From positions 186,001 through 250,000 of the forward strand of contig JAJEKV010000329.1 in NCBI GenBank assembly GCA_021234155.1: DNA of 64,000 bases. Reading direction: 5' to 3'. Below, in pieces: positions 54,235 through 64,000 of this stretch. The stretch is from Isoetes taiwanensis (Eukaryota; Streptophyta; Lycopodiopsida; Isoetales; Isoetaceae). Numbering within the stretch: the first letter of the stretch is position 1; each line of letters opens with the position of its first letter. The notes beneath the pieces were generated by a model. The model worked only from the letters and a program-made list of their open reading frames with translations, searched no databases and had not been told where the DNA came from. Made by a program: the position numbers and the translations under genes.

Positions 54235-54572
54235 TAAATTAAAATCCCCCTTAAACCCCCTTTGTTTGGGTGCATCTTCACACGGGGGGTTACGTAGGGC
54301 AGCGAGAGCCCCAAAAATATATTTACAATACATGTACAAAATTAACACCATTAAGTACATTCTCTCAAACCTTATAGTATTTTGCAAACCTTAATATACA
54401 GTATACAAAAACTTGTACATGCATATCCCACAAACGAGGATCGCTATGTACGGTTCAGATCTTGGAATAAAGGGCAAATATGCCCATCCGACAGCTCTCG
54501 TTGCCCGGAGTAACCCCCCGTGTGAATATGCACCCAAACCAAAGGGGGTTTAAGGGGGATTTTAATTTAAAT
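54235..54572 (+). mobile_element. Foldback/MITE-like element, copy 1
   Basis: The long inverted ends read TTAAAATCCCCCTTAAACCC, then TTTGGGTGCATCTTCACACG and GGGGGTTAC...GGGCAGCGAGAGC on the left, and the reverse order on the right (GCTCTCGTTGCCCGGAGTAA to AAGGGGGATTTTAA). About 200 bp of AT-rich centre contains no gene. Confidence 0.75.
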
Positions 54573-54639
54573 GTGTTAAATGTAATGGTTTGTGTTAATA
54601 ATGTTAATGGTAGTTGTGTGTTGTGTGTTGTGTGTGAAT

Positions 54640-55580
54640 ATGTAGCATAATAACAGGGGGTTTTCTTTGTGTTTTTGTACGCTTTTCACTAAGGTTTTCC
54701 TATGATTTCGTGATGTATTCAAATGGATGTACTAATGCGTACATCTAGAGTGCACCATTTCTGAGCCATTGATTTTAGCCTTTTTTTTTCCAATGGTCAA
54801 CAACCAATGGCTCACAACAAAAGCCCTTTTTTTGTGCGTGTGGTGCATAATGGTCAATAACCAATGGCTCACAACAAAAGCCCTCTTTTTGTGTGTGTGG
54901 TGCATAATGGGCACATGAAGGGCTTGAAGGGCGCATGTAGTGCAGTTTCCCGCCGGCAACACATTTCTTATCATAACTTTTGATCCAGAGCTCTGTTTGA
55001 GATGATTTTTATTGCGTTGGAAAGATCTCTCCGAGATCTTTTTGATAGTGTATGATATTGATATGTTTGGTTAAGTTATATATGCTAAAACAGCAAGTTT
55101 TCGGCCAGGTTTGGTAGGCTTTCACATCCTACCAGCTGATTCATATAGGATTGCGCTATTGGATATTGTTTTATGGCTCATTCCGAATGAAGCTTGCAAA
55201 AATTTACCATGTATTTTTAGATCTTGAGGCTTCTAGATCCTTGTGCTAACAAGCAGAAAAGTTTCCCACTTTGGTTTCTCACCACAAGAATCCATGGAGG
55301 CCAAAGGCTGCTGTTAAATTCTAGTTGAAAAATGTTTGTGTATGGGTGTTGCAAACTTTATGACTTTCAGAATAATGGTATCAATCTGCTCTATCTTTAT
55401 GGTAACTTTTACTTATAACATATAAAAATTAAATCCCCCAACATATAACAACCAACACATAACAACCATTGACATTAACAACCAACACATAACTACCATT
55501 GACATTAATTAACACAACCATTGGGTCCAACACATTTAAATTAAAATCCCCCTTAAACCCCCTTTGGTTTGGGTGCATAT
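54640..55580 (-). repeat. Dispersed repeat D, copy 2 (inverted)
   Basis: This matches 27963-28905 in inverse orientation over about 940 bp with high identity, including the internal 58-bp duplication. Its far end merges into the second foldback element. Confidence 0.85.
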
Positions 55581-55882
55581 TCACACGGGGGGTGACTCCG
55601 GGCAACGAGAGCTGTTGGATAGGCATATTCACCCTTTATTCCTTAATCTACACCGTACGTAAAGTTCCTCGTTTGTGGGGTATGCAAGTACAAAATTTGC
55701 TATACTATATAACAAGATTCGCAAAATACCATAAGATTTCAAGCGGAATACTATATGGTGTTGATTTCGTACGTGCAAAATATAATTATGAGGGCTCTCG
55801 CTGCCCTACGCCACCCCCCGTGTGAATATGCACCCAAACCAAAGGGGGTTTAAGGGGGATTTTAATTGAAATGTGTTGGACC
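55530..55882 (-). mobile_element. Foldback/MITE-like element, copy 2
   Basis: This is the inverse counterpart of 54235-54572, with the same roughly 75-bp terminal inverted repeats (CCCCTTAAACCCCC, GGGTGCATATTCACAC and GGGCAACGAGAGC blocks). Confidence 0.75.
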
Positions 55883-56059
55883 CAATGGTTGTGTTAATTA
55901 ATGTCAATGGTAGTGTATAAGTTGGCTATTTGCTTCGTTGATTCTTGCAGCTTAGAGAAATGTACTACTTCAGCCAAGTGATAATTAAATTTTGTTTGGA
56001 ATTTTAGTTATATATGCAATAATTAACTATCTAAAGAATATAGAAATGGCAATCTTCTC

Positions 56060-56345
56060 ACACACTTGTGGCAGTGAATGGCACATGGCAGATTGTTAGT
56101 GACACTTGAGTGGCACAGGCAATATAGATATATGTATGGCGCTTGAGTGGCACATGCACCACATATAAATGTGCCACTTGAATGGCATTTGAGTGGCACC
56201 ATATATATGTTATAAGGATGTCAATTTAATGGCATAAACATGTCTTTTAAATGGCAAATATTTTGATGGCACTTAAATTGCACAAAAAAGGCGGGCACAC
56301 AAAAAAAGGGGTCATTTATGTAGGAAATAAATGGCCCATTTATAC
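56060..56345. repeat. Degenerate GAGTGGCACATG-type repeats
   Basis: Words such as TTGAGTGGCACA, TTGAATGGCAT and TTAAATGGCA recur every 20-40 bp. This looks like a decayed minisatellite. Confidence 0.6.
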
Positions 56346-56539
56346 CTATTTTTGTAGTAGTGTTATCACTTGATCAGGCCAGGGCATTCTAGATGTTACA
56401 TGAAGTGTTGTAACAATGGTAGACACTCTTGGTTCAGAGGAAAGAACATACTCAGCAAGAAGATGTTGTGGTGCAAAAGTGTTTCTTCGATGTGAAACCC
56501 TTTTCATACGAGGGATGGACCACTCATTATGAGATGCTT

Positions 56540-58035
56540 CTAATTGTTCATGTTTGCAAGCAATAACTGCAAGCCTCTCATAATGCCCATAAGAAAAAAT
56601 GCTTTGGGATACAGAAGAAGAAGGAACAGAGGGAAGAGAGGGACAGGATGGCTAGAACCAAAAGTTGCCAGGAATGCAGAGGGAGCAGAGGAAGACGGAG
56701 TTATCTGGCCAGGGGGTGAAGATGTAGGGTCAAAGGAAGGTGCTCTTTTGACGCGGAAATTAGAGGTGGTCTCAGTATTGAAAAACATGTCTGCAAGCTC
56801 AGGACCATTAAGCAACGATAAGCCATATTTGAAGAATAATAGAACCACTTTTGACATCAACAAATTTTAGAAAAGATGCATCAGCGGGAAGAGAGACACA
56901 AATATGAGGACCATTGACAATAGAAGCAAGATGGAGACCAAAGCTACTAGCAATAGCCATCATGAATTCTAAAACTTACAACTCAATAAGAAAGTCTTCC
57001 AAGGCAAACCAACATGACATCAGAAATGCACTAGTCTTGATAGGCAGAAAGCCAGGGGTGTATGCCTGACGCAAAAGATAGTGTCCTCATAAAGGACTTA
57101 TCCCACACTCCACTAGCTTAACAACCCCTAGGGGAGACCTAAGCATGATCAGGAAGTAATTGTGTTGCTTGTCAAGGATCTTCATGTACTTATGATGGGT
57201 TAAACCCAATCTTTGTGTGTTGCTTCAAAAGCTCATCCTTCTAAGATCAACAGACTAGCCAGTAAAGTGACACACAACAACATGAGACACAAGATTTTGA
57301 ATACACTGTAAATGCACATCGTGCAATAACAAGAAGTCCTGCCTGGGTAAAAGCATTAGAACACTCATGAGTCTCATAAAAGACATTCTCCAAAGGAAGT
57401 TGAATGCCCATCTTATCCTCTACAGCATGTAACTCCTTGAAATATGTAGATACCTCATTCATATTATTCTCTATCATAATATCACAGTATCCATGATACA
57501 AGTAGAATGCACACTAGATGTCATATCACGCTTCATCCAATCACTAAAGCATGCACGTGACACACAAGCAATTATATTTCTTATCCTCCATAGCATGTAA
57601 CTCCTTGAGATATGTAGATACCTCATTCTTATTATTCTCTATCATAATATCACAGTAGCCATGATACAAGTAGAATGCACACTAGATGTCACATCACGCT
57701 TTATCCAATCATTAAAGCATGCACACGTGATACACAAGCAATTATATTACTTGAGGTTCAAGGAGCAAGAGAAGAAGAAGGCAGAAAACCCCCAGAAGAG
57801 GAAGGAATAGAAGGCAAAATTCCAACAGAGATTGAAGACAAATGGGTAGCATGAGGGCTAAAATGTACAGGATGACAAGGACTAGCAGCTGCAGTAGACA
57901 TAAAATCATCGAGAGGCAGGAATTGTTGCAAATTACTAGATGCATTAGAAGATAGATGTGCAAAAGCAAGAGGATTAAGATGCGAGTGAGAAGGTAAAGC
58001 AAGAGGAATTATAGAAGATCCAGATTGCACATGGC
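56540..58035 (-). pseudogene. Retroelement ORF1/gag remnant (DUF4283-like)
   Basis: On the minus strand a Ser/Pro/His-rich N-terminal part (58030-57758, MQSGSSIIPLALPSHSHLNP) is followed by decayed frames. A block at about 57100-56830 reads RQAYTPGFLPIKTSAFLMSC, WFALEDFLIEL, MMAIASSFGLHLAS and GPHICVSLPAD. That order (P-x-F-x-P, K-T-x-A, W-x-x-L-x-D-x-P-x-E, IASxxG, VCVxxP) resembles the DUF4283 domain found in ORF1 of plant L1 LINEs and some gag-like proteins, which bind nucleic acid. A frame at 57501-57247 (IMNEVSTYFKELHAVEDKMG) belongs to the same stretch and was partly duplicated. There are many stops, so it is a relic. Confidence 0.5.
57412..57756. repeat. Tandem duplication of about 173 bp
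   Basis: CTTATCCTCTACAGCATGTA to CACAAGCAATTATATT is repeated directly (about 57412-57583 and 57584-57756), with around ten differences, inside the ORF1 remnant. Confidence 0.9.
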
Positions 58036-61000
58036 AGTGTATAGTAAATAACTAAAATGAATATGAAAAGTTTCTTCTAGACTTAGGATAGACAGACACT
58101 TGCGGATTTGGGCGGGGCTTATCCTAGTAATAAAAGTTTGGTCTGGAAAATTTCTTTTAAATCTCAAAAACAAAAGGACACTAACAAAAATTGTAGCTTA
58201 CAAAGAAAAGTTGATATTTAGCAACATTGTATTAAATTCCAGCAAAAATAACATAAACAAGTCAACATGTTTTTGTATATTCTCTTCCTAATGCCCAATT
58301 TTCTCTTGTTATTTAGATATGGACAAAGAAATAATTAACATTCCTAGGATGGGTCCTATGACAACATCTATATCGGCGTTCTCTTGAGCTAGTTTTTTCT
58401 TTCTCCTCTGTTAGTTTTTTCTTTCTCCTCTGTCTTACCAGCTTCTCCTTCACTTCTCTACTGGATTGAATCTGCAGCTTTGCTTCGATCCAATCAGGCT
58501 TTACTTCTACCGAATCTTTCTGTTAAGCTTTTTAGATCTGATAGTTTTCCCTTCCCCTTCTAGAGTCAAACCCTTTCTATGTGATTTTTCCCTTTCATCT
58601 GGATCGAGTTGGGGCTCTGGCCTGTGGATTTGAGCGCTGGTTGCATGTCATCATGATTATGGCATCATGATCTGCGTTGGTGTGCAGAGATTATGGCAGG
58701 ATGTTTGGGGGCATGGCATGGCTGCCGTGGTTGCTTCCCGAGTCTTCAGATGGCCAGGGTCTGCATGCTCTAGATAGAGTGCCTTTTTTGCTGACAATCC
58801 CTATCCGGTACCCTGTTGAGCTCGGAGAGAGGCGGATGATGTTCCTGATGCCACGCTATGCTGAGGCGACCACAACAGATTTCGTTTGGTATGATTAGTA
58901 CCAGGGATTTTTGTGCTAAGTGTAGTCTTCTTTTGCAGATGCAGATCCCACTGTGGGATCAAAAACCTCTGATTGTTCTTATTTCGTCAGCTTTTTTTTA
59001 TAGATGTGGGATCTGGGACTGAGTGATCTTGTCGGTGAACCATGTAATGGTTCTTCTGAGTTGCCAGAAGTTTTGGGGGCGACTCTTGTTTAGATGCAGT
59101 ATCTTTTATTGCTTTCGGTTTTCGCAGGTCTGGAGGTCATCTTGGAATCGATTTGACATGGCGGCATCAGGAGCTCGACTTTGAATTGAATGCTCTTTGG
59201 GATGGCTTTCCCTCACACCGTGCTGGAAGTCGGTTTGATTTGCAAGCGCAGGATGCAGTTTGAGAGGAGATTAGTCAGCTCGAAGGTCATATAGTTCAAA
59301 AGCTCTGTGTACAACCGGATTCGGCTTAGAGGTCAGCTATAATCATTTTCTTTCATTTCTATTCTTGTGATCCAAAGCAGTAAGTATGGTTTTTGCGTTG
59401 GTTGTGCCTTGGTATTGATCTTGTGCCTGTAAATAAAATCCTTCCTCAATCGATCCCTGGCTGCAAAGATCACCGCCGATCACAACCGCTTCCACCTACG
59501 TCGGTGTTACAGATTTTTGGAGGGATACTAGGAATTGGTTTCCCTTGTTCTTTCCCTTGGCTGGGGATACCGGGTTTCGATTTCCCCTACAAGTTTATTC
59601 CTTGCTTTTTTTCTAATGGTCATTTGCCTTCCTTTGTTCTTCGGATTTTGTCTTTGACGTTTTCCATATCGCTTCTTTTAAGCTTTTGGTTCACGCCCCT
59701 TGGTTCTTGGACGCGCTTCACATTGTTCCTGTGCCGCTAGAGTATGGTTTCGTTTAGCATTGCGTTACTGCTAGCATTTTTTCATGGTTTCTTCTCGGAT
59801 TAACATCAGTGTTCTTTTTTCGGTTACGATCCTTTTCGACTACTATTGCATCTACATGTGCGCTATTCCAACGTCCTTTGACTAGGGGTGCCAAAACTGT
59901 AATATGCCTGGGCAAGGCCAAGTCTTCACGTTGTTGGAATGCGGTTATATTTGGAATGCCTGTTTAAGGTATGCGCTTTTGATATGTTTCCCACTTCTTT
60001 GAAAGTCTCCTTCGTATGGTTTCTAACCTCGTTTGTTTCGTGTATCCCTTACGTTTGTTGGTTTGTCCCTTATATGCATTTTTTCTAACCTCGTTGAGTT
60101 GTATGGCCCTTACATATGTTCGATGGTGCCGTAGATGCATCCATGTTTCTCTCGCTTCGATGCCCTTGAATTGTTTGACATTTGCATGTTGTTTTTATCA
60201 TAATAATGATGGTTGGTATTTCATGGATTTCATCTGACTGGTGTTAAGTTGCATGAGGGTTGTGCACTTTTTTGGAAATCAAGTTTTATAGATTGGAATG
60301 CCCCTCAAATGCATGTTTTGCCTCCTCTTAGCACTAGGGTGAATTTCATAGGTTGGCACAGTTAACATCGTGCTCAGTTATTAGTGCGGCTCGTTATGGT
60401 GGTTAATCATTGTACCGTCAACATTGGTTTGGTTGCATAATTCCTCAAATTCTTCTCTTTGTTTCTCCTTACCTCGATATGGTTCCAATGTCTCATGGCC
60501 CCATTATCCTGACATCTGTAGTTCGCATTAACAAGGGGTGCTTGCTTCACGTAGTTTAATGAGCTATTATGTCAATTATAGTTTCTCATTTTCTCGACGT
60601 GGTTTCGTTGTGCTGTGATTGCTTTACATAGTTTCTTGAGTTGATTTTGTTATATGGGGGTTTTAGGGTGATCCCTTTTGTTTTGAATTTTTCTCTAGTA
60701 CCATCTAGTCGAACCCCTCTCTTTATTTCTTTAATTTTCTTTTGTTGGATTGCCACATTTGCAACACCTTCACCGTTTTTTCTCATTCCAGTGAACATGT
60801 TTGGGCATGGTGTTTTAATATTTGACTAGGATTGGTGTGGTTTGGCTATATGATGGTCTTGTATCCCTTCGCCCTTTCCTTCGGTAGGTCAAATATACTT
60901 CATATTCAGCAGCTTCCTTCGATATTTGTTCTCTGCTATGCTCATGTTACTTTAGTTGTTTCTTGTTGCTTTTTTCCTATTTGCTCTTTAGTCGTATTTG

Positions 61001-61849
61001 CGCCAATTATTCATCGTGCTCCACTTATGGGATTTACAGTTATTGCTAACTCGTATTATATCATTACGTGATTTGTTGGTTTGTTGAATTTTTTCGTGAC
61101 AGATGGTCTACTCTCTTCATTCTGACGTGCTTGTATTTTCCATTTGGTACTATTTTCATTTGCCTCGTCACTTCCATTAGTTTTGTATGTCTCCAATGCA
61201 CAAGGAGCCCAAAAATGAACTATTATATCAAACTAGTATCAAACTGTGTGAAAACCATGGTATATGTGGTTTTTTATGCACGAATTTATTTGATGGAAGA
61301 AAACCACATATCATAGTGGTTTGTTGAGACTATAGTGATTTATGACATGGTTATCCATGTTGGTTATTGAAACTATAATGGATTCTTAAAACTAGCTATG
61401 GTTTATGAGATAGTTTCTTGCATACAACAACTAGTAATAGTCTATTAAAAGTATCTTGAATAGTTGTGCTTTGAAGGCTAGTTTTATTATACCCAATATC
61501 CATCAATGTGTATGATATAGATTTAAGAAATTTATGTTCATTGGGCATGTGCTTTATGGATGCTCAAGCTTTACGACGATGTGGCCAGTGGAATGAACAT
61601 TAAGAACAACCGACTTTCTTTTTTCCATTTTTTGTTGTTGTTTTTTTTGGGGGGTTGGGTTTACGAAGCTATAGGTGTTGTGCATATGGTGAGCACATGT
61701 TTTATGAAATTTGCAAAAGGAGTCATGAGATATATTAAGATATATTATTGTTTATGGATGATTGAGGTTAATTGGTTGGTTCATTTGATCGACATTGTAT
61801 AGGTCTCAAGTTCAATTCCTCGTATGGACATTTAATATCTCAAGTCAAT
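58036..61849. other. T-rich spacer, no recognised gene
   Basis: 58370-58620 is CT-rich like a 5' UTR, and a frame at 58677-58898 (VPFLLTIPIRYPVELGERRM) looks coding but is unrecognised. From about 59300 to 61500 the plus strand is very T-rich, so its long frames have hydrophobic, low-information translations. About 61230-61460 has ACCATGG/GTGGTTT words as near 42 kb. Confidence 0.4.
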
Positions 61850-62340
61850 AACTAATGTTTACAGTTATCATTCACAACAGTAGCTTCATATAGCCTACAT
61901 TCAAATGTCTTTAATCCCATGTCTTCTAAATACTCTACATTCAAATGTCTCTTTAATGTCTTTAATCCCATGTCTTCTAAATAGTCTACACTCAAATGTC
62001 TCTTTAATGTCTTTAATCCCATGTCTTCTAAATGACCCATGAGCGATGAATGTCGGCATGATGGGCATAAAAGATGGGATACTTTGTGGCATAATAGAGG
62101 GATCCCATGTCTTGCAAATTGGGGTTTTTGGCACTGTAGTTATCATTCACAACAATAGCTTCGTATAGTCTACATTCAAATGTCTCTTCAATGTCTTTAA
62201 TCCCATGTCTTCTAAATCCATGAGCGATCAATATCGGGGTGAGCGATCAATGTCGACATGATGGGCATAAAAGATGGGATCCTTTGTGGCAAGATAGAGG
62301 GATCCCATGTCTTGCAAATTGGGGTTTTGGGCATTGTATT
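61850..62340. repeat. Tandem repeats, two levels
   Basis: The short unit (about 55-60 bp, containing TTTAATCCCATGTCTTCTAA and CATTCAAATGTCTCT) occurs four times between 61885 and 62220. A larger block containing GATGGGCATAAAAGATGGGA and ATCCCATGTCTTGCAAATTG occurs at about 62055-62125 and 62258-62330. The minus strand reads through as LEDMGLKTLKRHL repeats, which is probably incidental. Confidence 0.9.
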
Positions 62341-62756
62341 TGGTTGCAATTTCATTATCCCAATTCCCGTATGGAAGCCTGAAATGTTGGACCATTTAGC
62401 ATTCTTGCAGACTTCTGTGGCATGAATGGAAGAAACAACCAGCTAAAAAGGATATCAAAAGGAAGATCTGTATCAGGCCAGAAGTATGTGGTTGTGCCGA
62501 GTATTTCGGTGTAGGGGCACTTCAATAATTTAAAGAAATACAGAGGCATTTTTATAATAATTTAAATAAAGTACAAAGGGATTATTTATAATAAATTGCA
62601 CAAAATTTTAAGGGAAAAAAGGGGGGGAAATTATAACGTGCTATTTTTTGTCGGTCGTTCATCTGATCTCTTCGCTATATGGCGAACTGTGGAGGCTATG
62701 GCGCTAGCAACCTCGGCGATCTTGGCAAACTTCCTGAAGTCTTGGGTTAATGCATA

Positions 62757-62918
62757 AGGTAGCAGATCATTTGCTCTGTTCCTTGTTGCATTTATTTTTG
62801 CTTCAGCCACTGATCTTTAGACTTCTGGCTTTTGCTTACAGATTTTGCTTCGTTCCTTGTTGCATTTATTTTTTGCTTCAGCTGCTGATCTTTAGACTTC
62901 TGGCTTTTGCTTACAGAT
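62757..62918 (+). repeat. Tandem duplication of about 80 bp ending in an acceptor-like site
   Basis: CGTTCCTTGTTGCATTTATT to TTCTGGCTTTTGCTTACAG occurs twice. The second copy is followed by ATTCGCGATGGAGCTTCC. Confidence 0.9.
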
Positions 62919-63330
62919 TCGCGATGGAGCTTCCCTTTGACATCTTCATAGCCATAGCAACATGTGCCATCATAGCGCCAGTGTGATTATTTTGATATCT
63001 AAATTGCTGGAGTTAATACTCATAATTGGAATATTGATTTGGAAAAATGTCGGAAGAGGTCCTGGCTGGCTTTATGCATTTCGGATTTTGCCGATCAGTT
63101 GCTTGTGGTAAAGATTCTATCCTGAACTCCTGTGTTAATCTCTGAGGAAATGGTTCATAGCGTCTTAGGATTGCCATTCCAGGTTCTTCGGCAGACACAG
63201 GTGCCCCTTCTGTGTAAGGAGATAACCAGGTAACCATGATCTGTCGTTACTTCATTTTTAAGTGGATAGAATATAGTGTGTAATTTTTGGCACTCCAGCT
63301 TGCCAGGGAGCGGATCTCTACGGTTTTTTA

Positions 63331-63592
63331 ATGTTTAATAAGCGTGTTACAGTAGGTGATGGCGCTGTTGGTAAAACTTGCATGTTGATCTCATATGCCA
63401 GCAATACCTTTCCAATTGTAAGCTTTCAGACTTCTGCTTTGTTTCAGGCAACAAAGCTATGATCATCATGTTATAATCTGATTTCATGAAATGCTTCATC
63501 CCAGGCCTACGTACCTACTGCCTTCGATAATTTTAGTGCAAATATTGTGGTAGATGGGAACACTGTCAACCTCGGCCTTTGGGATATGGCAG
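63331..63592 (+). pseudogene. ROP/RAC-type small GTPase, two exons, probably a pseudogene
   Basis: Exon 1 (63331-63417) encodes [20 protein letters not shown] and TFP, the P-loop GDGAVGKT of plant ROP GTPases. It ends at a GTAAGC donor. Exon 2 (63505-63592) encodes [20 protein letters not shown] and NLGLWDMAG, the switch I and start of switch II, and ends at a GTAATC donor in the usual phase inside the Gly codon. Both intron positions match plant ROP genes, so this is not a retrocopy. ROPs are membrane-tethered switches controlling polar growth. Odd points: the conserved DTAG reads DMAG, TDYVPTVFD reads IAYVPTAFD, and the normal first codons (SxSRFIKC) are disrupted (LRFFN in another frame, then stops). 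The next exon (QEDYNRLRPL) is not found in the remaining 400 bp. Damage to invariant residues argues for a pseudogene. Confidence 0.8.
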
Positions 63593-63952
63593 GTAATCTT
63601 TGCCCAACAAAAGTATGCTTTATGTACTGTACGGTGCATTCCATATGAACTTAATAGTGTTTGTTAGGTGCATAAGGATGTAGTTGTTGGGCTTTACATT
63701 GCATGGTGGGTGAAAGCATGTTGTAGTGGAACACCCTGGGTGTCCCCCCGTCCCCCCTAAAAATGTGGTGGGAGATATGAAAGTTGTGTGCGATTTTAAA
63801 TTTTTGTTTGGCGCCTAGTGCATAACTGCCCGGATTCAATCATTTCTTGAACTGCAACGACCCGACTCTTACGCCACCCGTCCCATTCCAATCTCCACCG
63901 AACCGATTTCTAAACCCACGATCCACCCGCGCCTTTCCTGAAGCACACGGCT
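63593..63952. other. Downstream sequence, no ROP exon found
   Basis: I looked for the conserved QEDYNRLRPLSYRGAD exon and did not see it. The last 100 bases are GC-richer and C-rich, like a 5' UTR. Confidence 0.5.
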
Positions 63953-64000
63953 ATGGCGACTAATTCGGTTGTGGATCAATCCGGTTCATACCTTCAATCA
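63953..64000 (+). CDS. Possible start of a new reading frame at the window edge
   Basis: An ATG in a GCTATGGCG context opens MATNSVVDQSGSYLQS, which runs off the window. The Kozak-like context and the C-rich upstream sequence hint at a gene start, but 16 codons cannot identify it. Confidence 0.2.
   Translation, partial: MATNSVVDQSGSYLQS

Noticed and set aside
59393..61316. Series of hydrophobic plus-strand frames as membrane proteins
   Set aside because: The plus strand is T-rich, which yields Phe/Leu/Ser/Cys-rich translations by composition alone.
61852..62040. LEDMGLKTLKRHL repeat protein
   Set aside because: The frame simply follows a DNA tandem repeat whose unit length permits an open frame. 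No start context or flanking gene supports it.

Overview
The window looks like intergenic DNA from a large, transposon-filled land-plant nuclear genome. Evidence for this is two plant-type gene remnants (a DUF1005 protein and a ROP/RAC small GTPase with introns at plant positions), a PPR-repeat fragment, Ty1/copia and LTR elements primed by plant tRNA-Asp, MULE and Helitron ends, and long introns and spacers. The wording of the PPR fragment and the LINE families with microsatellite tails made me think of a fern or another non-flowering plant, but that is only an inference. I found no bacterial, plastid or mitochondrial gene block and no intact, clearly functional host gene.

Layout. 1-745: decayed Ty1/copia DNA with a recognisable reverse-transcriptase piece. 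About 760-9225: a roughly 8.4 kb DNA transposon with inverted, hairpin-rich ends. It carries a degenerate DDE-type transposase of the DUF7869 kind (+ strand, 5551-8755), a beta-class DNA amino-methyltransferase (- strand, 1442-2330) and two arrays of short palindromes at about 40 bp spacing. 9350-14370: a GC-rich, degenerate APE-type non-LTR retrotransposon (ORF1, endonuclease, RT, C-terminal zinc finger). 14380-26783: nested repeats. Two arms of about 1.75 kb lie in inverted orientation around a tandem LTR retrotransposon (LTR-internal-LTR-internal-LTR, 17405-23061, target duplication CCCAT). One arm holds a truncated LINE, and the other arm preserves the empty site.

27203 onward: a Helitron 3' end, a dispersed repeat of about 940 bp that recurs inverted at 54.6-55.6 kb, and a poly(A)-tailed retroposon (29839-31897, 10-bp target duplication). 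33750-34363: a broken DUF1005 gene. 34789-37249: a non-autonomous MULE-like element with an 11-bp target duplication and subterminal palindromes. 38-45 kb: LINE scraps (one only 31 nt long with its target duplication), tRNA-like repeats and hairpin arrays. 45541-46092: an intact coiled-coil reading frame of unknown identity. 47503-49392: a remnant of a tyrosine-recombinase element. 51.8-58 kb: repeat copies, a PPR pseudogene, foldback elements and a retroelement ORF1 remnant. 58-63 kb: AT-rich spacer with tandem repeats. 63331-63592: two exons of a ROP GTPase gene, probably a pseudogene.

The strongest candidate for something new is the 760-9225 transposon, which pairs a DUF7869-type transposase with a bacterial-type DNA methyltransferase and regularly phased palindromes. 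Second is the family of hairpins whose stems change in a compensatory way while the loop is conserved, found beside a tyrosine recombinase and inside the inverted arms. All coordinates of decayed elements are by eye.
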